Source: Sabellastarte sp. h YS-2021 (taxonomy: Eukaryota; Annelida; Polychaeta; Sabellida; Sabellidae). From it: a DNA stretch of 64,000 bases. The position numbers and the translations under genes were made by a program. The stretch spans positions 11,818,496-11,882,495 of the forward strand of contig OZ024936.1 of the NCBI GenBank assembly GCA_964017235.1. Direction: 5' to 3'. The first letter of the stretch is position 1, and every line of letters begins with the position of its first letter. The notes beneath the pieces are model-generated. The model searched no databases and was not told the origin of the DNA. It was given only the letters and a program-made list of their open reading frames with translations. Below, piece by piece: positions 21,802 to 34,300 of this stretch.

Positions 21802-22686
21802 TTGCAGCCAGGTACCATTTATGGCTACAGATCAGCTATTGGTGACAAGTTGGGCAGCTCCTCTATCACTATCAGCAAAGATGAGAATCTCACCCGTCTC
21901 CTGGATAGTTTCCATAGAGACAGACCCAAGGGCAGGAAGGGCATTCCCTCCTGGAACCTCTCACTGGTTCTACACCAGCTAACAGAGGCCTCCCTAAAAC
22001 ACTTGACTTTCAAGACTGTTTTTCTCCTGGCCCTGCGTTTTGGTAAATGCAGGAGTGAGATCCATGATTGGTTACATAAGAACATCAGACATCAGTCAGA
22101 CTGGTCTAAGGTGTCCTAGTACCCCTCGCCCATCTTTCTATCCAAGAACCAGGTGGCTAAGGAGGGCCCAGATAGTGTGGCTCCAGTGGTCATACCAGCC
22201 CTGGCCCCCACTCTGGATAAGTCACTCAAGGGTGACAGGTCCCTATATCCAGAGCCCTATGATATTACTTGGACAGGACCTCAGATCTTAGGCAGAACAA
22301 GGAGTTAGTCTTTGTCTCCTTCAAAAAAGGTTTTGATAAGGACATCTCACTTGCCAACATCTCATGGATCAAGCAGACTGTGATCCTATGTTATGACTCT
22401 CTAATCAGGAGGCCCTCACACTGCATCAGATTAAAGCCCATGATATCAGGGCCTTTGCTGTGTCTAAGGCCTTCCAGTCGGGGTCTCCTTACAGCAAATT
22501 TTGTCTGTCTGCCTCTGGAAGTCACATGACACCTTCACACAGTTCTATTTGAAGGATGTGGCTTGGGCTGATACAGAGCTTTTTCATTTGGTACCAATGG
22601 TGGCTGCTCAGCAGGTAAACCAAAATGAGGAGATATGTAAATATGTATATATGTACATGTGGTGTATATTTGTATATAATACTTAA
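21802..22686 (+). pseudogene. DIRS tyrosine recombinase, catalytic residues present but split over frames
   Basis: The first frame (21802-22119) has a core-binding-like helix region (YGYRSAIG, WNLSLVLHQL) and the start of the catalytic domain with the first arginine in KCRSEIH (codon 22051). The frame changes between about 22119 and 22269. The His-x-x-Arg pair follows in KAHDIRAF (His 22439, Arg 22448). A one-base deletion near 22481 shifts back to the first frame for the second histidine (WKSHDTF, codon 22525) and the nucleophile tyrosine (FTQFYLKD, codon 22546). These are the R...HxxR...H...Y residues of tyrosine recombinases, which in DIRS elements would integrate a circular cDNA. At least two frameshifts inactivate it. 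Confidence 0.9.
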
Positions 22687-22963
22687 GCAAAAAAAACAAG
22701 AAAACCTGTGACTTGTTTCGTTTAGGAAGTTTGTTTCTTATGAACAGTTCTTACTGAACTCAACCTCTTCCTATTTTCAGAGCAGGTCTAAGTAAAAGAG
22801 GGGGCAATGTTGGTAGACTTCCGGGTAACCGGTTAGTGGTAGCCAACCTTGACCTTACAGGGCTCTCTGACCCTAGGTCAAACTGGGCCTTCTCATTTTT
22901 GTTCTGTTTATGAGTTCACTTGAGTCCCTAGTACCTTACCCACCTACCAAGCAGTAGTTATTC
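22687..22963 (+). other. DIRS 3' untranslated region
   Basis: Non-coding stretch between the recombinase stop and the right inverted repeat. It contains GGGTAACCGGTTAGTGGTAG (about 22825), whose core resembles in inverse orientation the repeated ACCGGTTA motif of the leader and relic regions. No polyadenylation signal stands out. Confidence 0.5.
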
Positions 22964-22989
22964 AGCAATTGTCCATTGGATAGGATGTA
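22964..22989 (-). repeat. DIRS right inverted terminal repeat
   Basis: Exact reverse complement of 17848-17873. A second copy of its first 21 bases (AGCAATTGTCCATTGGATAG plus G) lies at 23151-23171 inside the adjacent foldback. Confidence 0.9.
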
Positions 22990-23006
22990 TTAACGGAATA
23001 AAATTT

Positions 23007-23210
23007 CAAAGTTAATAAGTAAATTAAATTTTTATAAGTTAATACCTTATCCAATGGGCAGACAAGGCCCACCCATCCAGCCCCACTATCAGCTTAGTAG
23101 GAGTCTTAATAGGACTAGACACAAAAAAGATGATATGACGTCACGCCAAAAGCAATTGTCCATTGGATAGGGTATTAACTTAAAAAAATTTAATTTACTT
23201 ATTAAATTTG
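23007..23210. repeat. Foldback of 204 bp with 51-bp arms carrying DIRS termini
   Basis: Bases 23007-23057 and the reverse complement of 23160-23210 match at 48 of 51 positions. The inner ends of the arms carry the DIRS terminus (TATCCAATGG...). The loop (about 100 bp) holds GATGATATGACGTCACG, whose reverse complement resembles the leader block of the DIRS element (TGACGTGATGTCATCTTTTTTG). It begins 17 bp beyond the right end of the complete element. It could be a minimal non-autonomous DIRS derivative, or a terminal rearrangement made during integration. Confidence 0.8.
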
Positions 23211-25019
23211 CAATTTAGCTGTACACATAGAGATTGATTTGTTTTACTAGGACAAACTTGCACAGCTAAAATAGGCAGACCTAAGACTGCCCAGCCTGCC
23301 ATCATCTAAAGCATACAAAGCAACATAAAGAAATCCAAGTAAGTCACTAGTTAAGACATATACTACAGAACCTTTGTTGAAATAAAAAGATTTAAATTGG
23401 GCAATTAATACATACACTACAGAACCTTTGTTGAAATAAAGAGATTTAAATTAGGCTGCTTAAACAACACAGAATAGAAGTGCAGGAACTTCAGTAAAAG
23501 AATTGTACCGATTGTCATTGGGGAAATAAATACTAACAGAGTAGTTTAAATGTTACTGGGAACCAAAGGTTTATCATTGACAAAAATAGCTCAAAGGGAT
23601 ATCTTATGAGAATCTCTTCTTACACCATGTTTGGATGATGGAAGGTGTGGGTAACAAAGGCTCTGATGTATAGTGGCATGTATTCTACTGCTGATAAGAC
23701 ATCCCTCCCAATTAAAATAAAGCATGCATGTTATGGGAGGATTGTGTGTCCAAAATTAGGTCAACAATGTGAGAGAGGGGGTTCACTTACATTCACACAA
23801 CAAAAGCAGTCATTGAAAGTAGACATTCTATTACTGGAAGCAGTTTTGAAGCACAGAATATTTATGATTCAGTAATCAATTGTAGGTGGAGAGATAAGTA
23901 AAAGCCAATAGAGTGCACATTGGATTCTTTTGAGTATTGAGTGTGTATAACTTTTGATAGTATAGATGATGGATACAGTACGCTTTGTGTAAGCATTAGC
24001 TAATAAATGCCTGGGAAAGGGTTGAGAAAGTGTGACAGCCCAAATTTAACAAGAGCCACATGAAATATTGGTTGAATCACAATAGTGAGAGCTACAATTG
24101 AATAAATACCTAGAATATTAAACCTGGAAAACAAATTTTTCAGATCATGTAACCTAAATTAACATGTAAACAAGTTGTATCAAGAATGTAGGAAAAAAGA
24201 TCTGTTAAGATCATCACAACTGCCTTTTGGAGGTAAAATAGCTGTTAAGAAATGGTAATGTACCAGTTGTTACAAAGCATGAACTGCTTGCATAAGGTTG
24301 TTGATAGAGGTCTGGGAGTTTCTCAAATTTATGACAAAGCAATGAATCAGTTTATTATAACCTTAAAAAGTATTACTTGTGAAAATGAAGTAATTTAATT
24401 AAGATTCTAAGAAAGTAATGTATCACTTTAATCAGTCCACAACTGCAGACTGTTTAAAAAAGGTGTAGCATGTAAATTGATATAAATTGTGTATAATGTG
24501 GTTCCACAAATATTGTGAAATTGCTGACAGGAATATGTTTGATTATATAATAAACTGGTTAAACAGAGGTCAGGTCAATGTTGTGTAAAATGACTCAAAG
24601 AAGTGAAGTCAATATTTCATAATCCACTAGAAAGCAATCGTACAGCTCAGGCCTCTAATACAGTTTGTTTCACAAATTTGGTATTTTTCTGAATCTTTTC
24701 CAACATATATTTTCATATGTTCATTACTTTTGGACTAATTTTGAACACAAATGAACACACCCAAAACATAAAGTGGAAGACAACATTTATAACTAGAAAC
24801 TGCAACTTGGGGATTTTAACTGGAATAGCTGGTAGCGTATTTATGCCCAACACTTTCCAGTCGAGTGTACAGGGTTACATTAAATTAAGACATAGTTTAC
24901 ACAGACACAATACTCATTCAGGTATGATCACACAGTGATACAATTGACTGAATAGTGTTTATTCAGAGAGCATACTCCCTAGGTATGAGGAAAATAGGGA
25001 CAATAGGCCTGAGTAGTTT
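23211..25019. other. AT-rich spacer, no gene recognised
   Basis: Only short open frames without domains. A near-perfect tandem duplication of about 54 bp lies at 23361-23455 (TACTACAGAACCTTTGTTGA, then CACTACAGAACCTTTGTTGA). No other structure was noticed. Confidence 0.5.
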
Positions 25020-25200
25020 TTTCATCAATATCATGACAATTCCTCATCAATTACAACTACAAGTGGGTCCTCCTTAGCTAGCTGAAGAGGATCTTTTTCG
25101 TCCAGGTCTTTCAGAGGCAGGGATGGCTGGAGGAAATTACTTTTTATGTGCAGAAAGTCTTTTGCCAAGCTTTTATACAACTCATCATCCTTAGAATATG
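25020..25200 (-). pseudogene. Short acidic reading frame, possible gag remnant
   Basis: On the minus strand about 55 codons stay open without an ATG. They contain SKDDELYKSLAKDFLH and LKDLDEKDPLQLAKEDP, and end at a TGA near 25038. The charged composition and the neighbouring decayed DIRS copy suggest a gag remnant, but the orientation is opposite to that copy and I recognise no diagnostic motif. A chance frame is a real alternative. Confidence 0.25.
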
Positions 25201-25363
25201 AGGATAATATTCACCCAGACCTTTCAGAAGCGAGGGTGGCAGGATAAAGTGACTGCCTTTGTCCCTGATGCTTTTTCTCAGTTATGGACCGGGTTGGCAG
25301 TTAAAAAAAGAAAGAAAGGAGTTAATTCAGACAGCGAAAAACAGGATTTTTGATCAAAGTAGT

Positions 25364-25475
25364 TTACAAAGTGATCAACAAAATGCCGATAAAACCAGTC
25401 AAAAGGTCACATTACTGGATACAAAGTGATCAATAAAAAGGCGATAACACCAAAGGTCACATGGCTGGATCGTTA
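25364..25475. repeat. Tandem duplication of about 55 bp
   Basis: TACAAAGTGATCAACAAAATG...AAGGTCACATTACTGGAT is followed by TACAAAGTGATCAATAAAAAGG...AAGGTCACATGGCTGGAT. It lies just before the decayed polymerase of the second DIRS copy. Confidence 0.75.
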
Positions 25476-25511
25476 CAGTAATTAATTTTTCTAGTTCCAT
25501 AATGGTGACTG

Positions 25512-27440
25512 GTGATAGTTTTATGTCAGGTAAACAGGCTTTGCACGTACCTTCCTTCAAGAAAAAATCCTGGAATATTAGGAATTCTTTACAAGAAGGT
25601 GAGTGACTCTAGCAAAATGCATCAGGATTCACCAGTATATTGGTTAATGAGAGCAAAGTCAAAACAACAATGCTATGAGAATACCCACAGGTTGCTTCAT
25701 CTTTTCGAAAGCGTGGGTTGGATCATAAAAAATCAGTGGTTGGCTATCTGAACAAGCAGTGAGCACTCACTCTCAGAAAATGTGTGCCCTAATCTGGAGA
25801 ATCATGGCTTGGACAAATGCTATAGAAAGATTCACCACTCCATCAAGAAGCACAATTTTCTGTTCACAGATGCTTCCCTAAAAGGCTGGAGTGCTCACTT
25901 GAAGCATCAAACAGCCATTTATTGAATAAGGAAGAATCAAGGCTCCACATAAACATTCTAGACCTAAAAGCAATGTTTCTAGCTTTAAAATCATTCGACA
26001 ATCAGCTTCTGAGCAAATATCTACTCATATCCACATACAATTCATCAGTGTTTGGCTATCTAAACAAGCAGGGAGGCACTAACTCTCAGAAAATATGTTC
26101 CCTTATCTGGAGAATCATGGTTTGGACAAATGCCCGTGGGGGTTCCGATTTGGGCAAAACACATCCCAGGGAATCTCAATGTTCTGGCAGGTTCCTTGTC
26201 CAGAAGAGACAAGATGATTCAAACTGAATAGGCCTTGAATCATCAAGTTTTCAATCAAACCTGTGATTACTGGCATCAACCAATAGTAGATTTGTTTACC
26301 ACAAAGTTGAATCACAAGATTCCAATATATGCGTCGCCTGTCCTAGGCAGTCAGGCTTGAGAAACAGATACATTGAATGTCTTTACAAGGGTGTTGATGG
26401 CTCTGTGTTTTATCCAATGGCATTGATAAAGGTGGTGAAAAGTTGACCACCTACAGGTGTAGAATCACCATGATTGCACCAGGGTGGCAAGGGATGTCTG
26501 TTTTTGGATCGGGTGAATTTGTCCACAAAAGTCCCTCTAAGGCTTCCCTTGTGGGTGAATCTGAAACTCAGCCATTCTCCAAAAGGATTCAGAAGAATGT
26601 TACATATCTGAATCTTCATGCTTGGTATCTGGAGTAAGTCATGAATATTACGGAGATTAAGGCACCTCAGGCTCCTCAAGGAAAATCCATGAATCAAGGT
26701 GATTCATTTTGGGAAGTGTTGTGAAGAGAGCCATACAGATATCTCAGACCCCACTCTTCCAAATGTTTTAAATTTCCTCAACTATTAGTGTAAGGAAAGA
26801 GTTTCAAACCTTCTACTATTGCTGCTTATGAAGTAGATACTGTAAAGGGTTTAACTTGAGTTAAGAATGTCTTGAGCTGAATAGGCTCTTAGACTGTGTC
26901 TTAGAGACAAGTTGGAGTAAAACAAATCCACGGCTCCTTAGGATTTTGGGGGGCTACACTAGCTCTAACTATACAACCTTTTGAGCTTTTCAGGAAAGCT
27001 TCTTTGAAATTTTTACTTTTCAAGATAGTCTTCCTTTTGGCTTTGGCTTCACAGTAGGAAGAAGTCCCATTCCATTCATTATTGGACCTACTCTTCCTTT
27101 AGTTATAAGAAAGTTGTTCACAAGTAACTCTTGATCCATCGGCTCAGTTGGGTTTGGGTGGGCCTACTCCAATTAAGCCTCTGGACTTTTCAGGTCCTTG
27201 TCCTCATTTGGAGTGCAGGTGGACTCAAGATAGGTCCTGTTAGGGCTTTGATATACAAGTTGGATAAGAAAAAATATTTAAGATAGCACAAAATATTTTC
27301 TTGTGTTGCCTTTAAAAAATGTTTTACCAGACTTTTCTCTTGTGCAGTATATCTTGATTGATGATGATATGTCGCTTATGATATGTCTGCTTTTCAGTCT
27401 CATCACTTGTGTCAGGTCAAAGCTCATTATTAATTTTTAA
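25512..27440 (+). pseudogene. Second, heavily decayed DIRS-type polymerase and recombinase
   Basis: Recognisable pieces occur in DIRS order. RT thumb remnant: YWLMRAKSKQQC...LLHLFESVGWII (about 25635-25735). RNase H: FTDASLKGWSAHLK (Asp codon 25869), LHINILDLKAMFLALKSF (the usual Glu is Asp), STYNSSVFGYLNKQGG (the usual Asp is Tyr), then IWRIMVWTNARG. Methyltransferase-like segment: WHQPIVDLFTTKLNHKIP (about 26272-26325) and APGWQGM (about 26475). Recombinase remnant: KASLKFLLFKIVFLLAL (about 26992-27050), with the following arginine region destroyed by a stop, and a KAH trace near 27420 without the paired arginine. Stops and frameshifts are frequent. It is older than the copy at 17848, and no terminal repeats were found. 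Confidence 0.85.
25736..26133 (+). repeat. Internal 85-bp duplication of the RNase H C-terminal segment
   Basis: Bases 25736-25820 and 26048-26133 are near copies (GGCTATCTGAACAAGCAG versus GGCTATCTAAACAAGCAG, and CTCTCAGAAAATGTGTG versus CTCTCAGAAAATATGTT). In the protein order the block belongs after the FTDAS and HIN motifs, which is where the second copy sits. The first copy is misplaced upstream of FTDAS. Confidence 0.85.
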
Positions 27441-28307
27441 AGGTTTTTTTTTTCTTACATGAGAGTTTAAATAGATGTTATTGGAAATTCTATTGTATCT
27501 TTACTAATTTGTGTGGTAAAGACATCTGTTGACTAGGGGTCAGACTTTGAAATTGGGTCCTACAGTTTAGACTTAGCATCTTGTTACTTTTTATACACTG
27601 CCATTAAAGGGATTTAAATGGTATGTTGTAAATGTTGGAAGTTTATATGTTCTTGAATGCATGTCAGTTTTAATATAAAGTTCTCATGTAGGCAAGGTAG
27701 TGGTTTTCTAAAAGAATTCCCTCCCTCCTTCAAGGCTGAATTCAGAAACTGGCAAGAGTATTTCACTGTAGAATTATGCTGAATAGCTATAAAAAATAGC
27801 TAATGTTAGGAAATTGTAAGTATTTCTAATCAAAATTTAAATGACTTTAAATTTTCCAAATTTATTCAAGATTATATAGACATCAACCTATACAAATAGT
27901 GACTAAAATATTTTCCTCATATATCCTCATATACAAAACAGAGTTTTGACCACACAACCATATTACAACAGGCAATTAGTATGAAATTTTGAAACGTTGG
28001 GTGATGTCTGCTTGTATAACTATAGTCATTGTTTGTAAGTTTCATCTATGCTGAAAATTGTATGCTCATTAACACAACATTATTTGAATGATTTTCATTA
28101 ACAACTCATTCAAGTGAAAATGTTGATAAAAAGATTTAATGGTGGCTGGAGGATTTACAGCAGTCTCTGCAAACTAAAGAGTAATAAAATATAAATATAT
28201 TGGTTACAGACGATTAGAAATACATATATTTTGCACAGTATAGTACATACAAGCCTGTAATCCAGCATAGTATTTAAATAATCATTAGTAAGAGAAATTT
28301 TGAAAGT
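27441..28307. other. AT-rich spacer up to the 681-bp satellite
   Basis: No gene recognised. The last 15 bases or so before 28308 (GAGAAATTTTGAAAG) weakly resemble the corresponding satellite sequence (CGAATTTTAGTAG), so the array edge may be slightly further left and mutated. Confidence 0.5.
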
Positions 28308-31300
28308 GTGTTCCTTCAGAAATACATATGTAGCCCAAAGTGCAGGTTCAGGGAGTGTAGTTGGCGAGGGATAGGTAAAATGCCAGATCAGCCCAAACCA
28401 CCCCTTAAAGTTGGTCAAACTGGCTGAAATTTTTACAGGAAACTCAGTTTATATCAGAGAATGAATTTGTATTAGGCTGGCATACTCGAGGGCCACATTA
28501 CAAATTTCAATTTCCGGGGTGTGGGGGGGCCCCAGGTCACCCCTCAGGTGGAAGATGTCAAATATATCATAATATTGCTAATCTGAAGCCCAAATTTAAT
28601 TTCATTCATATTCTAATAATTAATGAGGATATTTTAGGCGCATTTGGAGCATTACATGTCTGACCTGAAATTATTTCACCAAAATATTGTTCTAAATATA
28701 GCCAAATATAGATGTAAATCAGCCCAAACCAGTACCAAATATTGGTCTATAAGTCTAAAATTTGGCCTAAAATTCACTTGCCACCTACTAAATCTGACTG
28801 CATAGGTTTTAGGATTACATCTGGTATACCAGTGGTGTCATATGTGTCATATATGATCCAGGAAAGCGAAAATACAGCCTCAGATGGCTGTATCAGGAAA
28901 TGCTGATATATTCTCAATTAAGGTAGATTCAAGGTTGAAAACCATATTGATTCATACAGGAGTCACCCCTGAAACGAATTTTAGTAGTGTGTTCCATCAG
29001 AAATACATATGTAGCCCAAAGTGCAGGTTCAGGGAGTGTAGTTGGCGAGGGATAGGTAAAATGCCAGATCAGCCCAAACCACCCCTTAAAGTTGGTCAAA
29101 CTGGCTGAAATTTTTACAGGAAACTCAGTTTATATCAGAGAATGAATTTGTATTAGGCTGGCATACTCGAGGGCCACATTACAAATTTCAATTTCCGGGG
29201 TGTGGGGGGGCCCCAGGTCACCCCTCAGGTGGAAGATGTCAAATATATCATAATATTGCTAATCTGAAGCCCAAATTTAATTTCATTCATATTCTAATAA
29301 TTAATGAGGATATTTTAGGCGCATTTGGAGCATTACATGTCTGACCTGAAATTATTTCACCAAAATATTGTTCTAAATATAGCCAAATATAGATGTAAAT
29401 CAGCCCAAACCAGTACCAAATATTGGTCTATAAGTCTAAAATTTGGCCTAAAATTCACTTGCCACCTACTAAATCTGACTGCATAGGTTTTAGGATTACA
29501 TCTGGTATACCAGTGGTGTCATATGTGTCATATATGATCCAGGAAAGCGAAAATACAGCCTCAGATGGCTGTATCAGGAAATGCTGATATATTCTCAATT
29601 AAGGTAGATTCAAGGTTGAAAACCATATTGATTCATACAGGAGTCACCCCTGAAACGAATTTTAGTAGTGTGTTCCATCAGAAATACATATGTAGCCCAA
29701 AGTGCAGGTTCAGGGAGTGTAGTTGGCGAGGGATAGGTAAAATGCCAGATCAGCCCAAACCACCCCTTAAAGTTGGTCAAACTGGCTGAAATTTTTACAG
29801 GAAACTCAGTTTATATCAGAGAATGAATTTGTATTAGGCTGGCATACTCGAGGGCCACATTACAAATTTCAATTTCCGGGGTGTGGGGGGGCCCCAGGTC
29901 ACCCCTCAGGTGGAAGATGTCAAATATATCATAATATTGCTAATCTGAAGCCCAAATTTAATTTCATTCATATTCTAATAATTAATGAGGATATTTTAGG
30001 CGCATTTGGAGCATTACATGTCTGACCTGAAATTATTTCACCAAAATATTGTTCTAAATATAGCCAAATATAGATGTAAATCAGCCCAAACCAGTACCAA
30101 ATATTGGTCTATAAGTCTAAAATTTGGCCTAAAATTCACTTGCCACCTACTAAATCTGACTGCATAGGTTTTAGGATTACATCTGGTATACCAGTGGTGT
30201 CATATGTGTCATATATGATCCAGGAAAGCGAAAATACAGCCTCAGATGGCTGTATCAGGAAATGCTGATATATTCTCAATTAAGGTAGATTCAAGGTTGA
30301 AAACCATATTGATTCATACAGGAGTCACCCCTGAAACGAATTTTAGTAGTGTGTTCCATCAGAAATACATATGTAGCCCAAAGTGCAGGTTCAGGGAGTG
30401 TAGTTGGCGAGGGATAGGTAAAATGCCAGATCAGCCCAAACCACCCCTTAAAGTTGGTCAAACTGGCTGAAATTTTTACAGGAAACTCAGTTTATATCAG
30501 AGAATGAATTTGTATTAGGCTGGCATACTCGAGGGCCACATTACAAATTTCAATTTCCGGGGTGTGGGGGGGCCCCAGGTCACCCCTCAGGTGGAAGATG
30601 TCAAATATATCATAATATTGCTAATCTGAAGCCCAAATTTAATTTCATTCATATTCTAATAATTAATGAGGATATTTTAGGCGCATTTGGAGCATTACAT
30701 GTCTGACCTGAAATTATTTCACCAAAATATTGTTCTAAATATAGCCAAATATAGATGTAAATCAGCCCAAACCAGTACCAAATATTGGTCTATAAGTCTA
30801 AAATTTGGCCTAAAATTCACTTGCCACCTACTAAATCTGACTGCATAGGTTTTAGGATTACATCTGGTATACCAGTGGTGTCATATGTGTCATATATGAT
30901 CCAGGAAAGCGAAAATACAGCCTCAGATGGCTGTATCAGGAAATGCTGATATATTCTCAATTAAGGTAGATTCAAGGTTGAAAACCATATTGATTCATAC
31001 AGGAGTCACCCCTGAAACGAATTTTAGTAGTGTGTTCCATCAGAAATACATATGTAGCCCAAAGTGCAGGTTCAGGGAGTGTAGTTGGCGAGGGATAGGT
31101 AAAATGCCAGATCAGCCCAAACCACCCCTTAAAGTTGGTCAAACTGGCTGAAATTTTTACAGGAAACTCAGTTTATATCAGAGAATGAATTTGTATTAGG
31201 CTGGCATACTCGAGGGCCACATTACAAATTTCAATTTCCGGGGTGTGGGGGGGCCCCAGGTCACCCCTCAGGTGGAAGATGTCAAATATATCATAATATT

Positions 31301-34300
31301 GCTAATCTGAAGCCCAAATTTAATTTCATTCATATTCTAATAATTAATGAGGATATTTTAGGCGCATTTGGAGCATTACATGTCTGACCTGAAATTATTT
31401 CACCAAAATATTGTTCTAAATATAGCCAAATATAGATGTAAATCAGCCCAAACCAGTACCAAATATTGGTCTATAAGTCTAAAATTTGGCCTAAAATTCA
31501 CTTGCCACCTACTAAATCTGACTGCATAGGTTTTAGGATTACATCTGGTATACCAGTGGTGTCATATGTGTCATATATGATCCAGGAAAGCGAAAATACA
31601 GCCTCAGATGGCTGTATCAGGAAATGCTGATATATTCTCAATTAAGGTAGATTCAAGGTTGAAAACCATATTGATTCATACAGGAGTCACCCCTGAAACG
31701 AATTTTAGTAGTGTGTTCCATCAGAAATACATATGTAGCCCAAAGTGCAGGTTCAGGGAGTGTAGTTGGCGAGGGATAGGTAAAATGCCAGATCAGCCCA
31801 AACCACCCCTTAAAGTTGGTCAAACTGGCTGAAATTTTTACAGGAAACTCAGTTTATATCAGAGAATGAATTTGTATTAGGCTGGCATACTCGAGGGCCA
31901 CATTACAAATTTCAATTTCCGGGGTGTGGGGGGGCCCCAGGTCACCCCTCAGGTGGAAGATGTCAAATATATCATAATATTGCTAATCTGAAGCCCAAAT
32001 TTAATTTCATTCATATTCTAATAATTAATGAGGATATTTTAGGCGCATTTGGAGCATTACATGTCTGACCTGAAATTATTTCACCAAAATATTGTTCTAA
32101 ATATAGCCAAATATAGATGTAAATCAGCCCAAACCAGTACCAAATATTGGTCTATAAGTCTAAAATTTGGCCTAAAATTCACTTGCCACCTACTAAATCT
32201 GACTGCATAGGTTTTAGGATTACATCTGGTATACCAGTGGTGTCATATGTGTCATATATGATCCAGGAAAGCGAAAATACAGCCTCAGATGGCTGTATCA
32301 GGAAATGCTGATATATTCTCAATTAAGGTAGATTCAAGGTTGAAAACCATATTGATTCATACAGGAGTCACCCCTGAAACGAATTTTAGTAGTGTGTTCC
32401 ATCAGAAATACATATGTAGCCCAAAGTGCAGGTTCAGGGAGTGTAGTTGGCGAGGGATAGGTAAAATGCCAGATCAGCCCAAACCACCCCTTAAAGTTGG
32501 TCAAACTGGCTGAAATTTTTACAGGAAACTCAGTTTATATCAGAGAATGAATTTGTATTAGGCTGGCATACTCGAGGGCCACATTACAAATTTCAATTTC
32601 CGGGGTGTGGGGGGGCCCCAGGTCACCCCTCAGGTGGAAGATGTCAAATATATCATAATATTGCTAATCTGAAGCCCAAATTTAATTTCATTCATATTCT
32701 AATAATTAATGAGGATATTTTAGGCGCATTTGGAGCATTACATGTCTGACCTGAAATTATTTCACCAAAATATTGTTCTAAATATAGCCAAATATAGATG
32801 TAAATCAGCCCAAACCAGTACCAAATATTGGTCTATAAGTCTAAAATTTGGCCTAAAATTCACTTGCCACCTACTAAATCTGACTGCATAGGTTTTAGGA
32901 TTACATCTGGTATACCAGTGGTGTCATATGTGTCATATATGATCCAGGAAAGCGAAAATACAGCCTCAGATGGCTGTATCAGGAAATGCTGATATATTCT
33001 CAATTAAGGTAGATTCAAGGTTGAAAACCATATTGATTCATACAGGAGTCACCCCTGAAACGAATTTTAGTAGTGTGTTCCATCAGAAATACATATGTAG
33101 CCCAAAGTGCAGGTTCAGGGAGTGTAGTTGGCGAGGGATAGGTAAAATGCCAGATCAGCCCAAACCACCCCTTAAAGTTGGTCAAACTGGCTGAAATTTT
33201 TACAGGAAACTCAGTTTATATCAGAGAATGAATTTGTATTAGGCTGGCATACTCGAGGGCCACATTACAAATTTCAATTTCCGGGGTGTGGGGGGGCCCC
33301 AGGTCACCCCTCAGGTGGAAGATGTCAAATATATCATAATATTGCTAATCTGAAGCCCAAATTTAATTTCATTCATATTCTAATAATTAATGAGGATATT
33401 TTAGGCGCATTTGGAGCATTACATGTCTGACCTGAAATTATTTCACCAAAATATTGTTCTAAATATAGCCAAATATAGATGTAAATCAGCCCAAACCAGT
33501 ACCAAATATTGGTCTATAAGTCTAAAATTTGGCCTAAAATTCACTTGCCACCTACTAAATCTGACTGCATAGGTTTTAGGATTACATCTGGTATACCAGT
33601 GGTGTCATATGTGTCATATATGATCCAGGAAAGCGAAAATACAGCCTCAGATGGCTGTATCAGGAAATGCTGATATATTCTCAATTAAGGTAGATTCAAG
33701 GTTGAAAACCATATTGATTCATACAGGAGTCACCCCTGAAACGAATTTTAGTAGTGTGTTCCATCAGAAATACATATGTAGCCCAAAGTGCAGGTTCAGG
33801 GAGTGTAGTTGGCGAGGGATAGGTAAAATGCCAGATCAGCCCAAACCACCCCTTAAAGTTGGTCAAACTGGCTGAAATTTTTACAGGAAACTCAGTTTAT
33901 ATCAGAGAATGAATTTGTATTAGGCTGGCATACTCGAGGGCCACATTACAAATTTCAATTTCCGGGGTGTGGGGGGGCCCCAGGTCACCCCTCAGGTGGA
34001 AGATGTCAAATATATCATAATATTGCTAATCTGAAGCCCAAATTTAATTTCATTCATATTCTAATAATTAATGAGGATATTTTAGGCGCATTTGGAGCAT
34101 TACATGTCTGACCTGAAATTATTTCACCAAAATATTGTTCTAAATATAGCCAAATATAGATGTAAATCAGCCCAAACCAGTACCAAATATTGGTCTATAA
34201 GTCTAAAATTTGGCCTAAAATTCACTTGCCACCTACTAAATCTGACTGCATAGGTTTTAGGATTACATCTGGTATACCAGTGGTGTCATATGTGTCATAT

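Larger units (their letters stand above)
17848..22989 (+). mobile_element. Complete but inactivated DIRS-type retrotransposon
   Basis: The 5142-bp element is bounded by exact 26-bp inverted repeats (17848-17873 and 22964-22989). From left to right it has a leader, gag (18144-19548), a polymerase region with reverse transcriptase, RNase H and a methyltransferase-like segment (about 19690-21780), and a tyrosine recombinase (about 21802-22686). This domain order, the use of a tyrosine recombinase in place of an integrase, and inverted rather than direct repeats define the DIRS group. These elements are thought to integrate through a circular DNA intermediate without target-site duplication. Frameshifts in every ORF make this copy inactive. 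Length and layout fit a full-length member. Confidence 0.92.
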
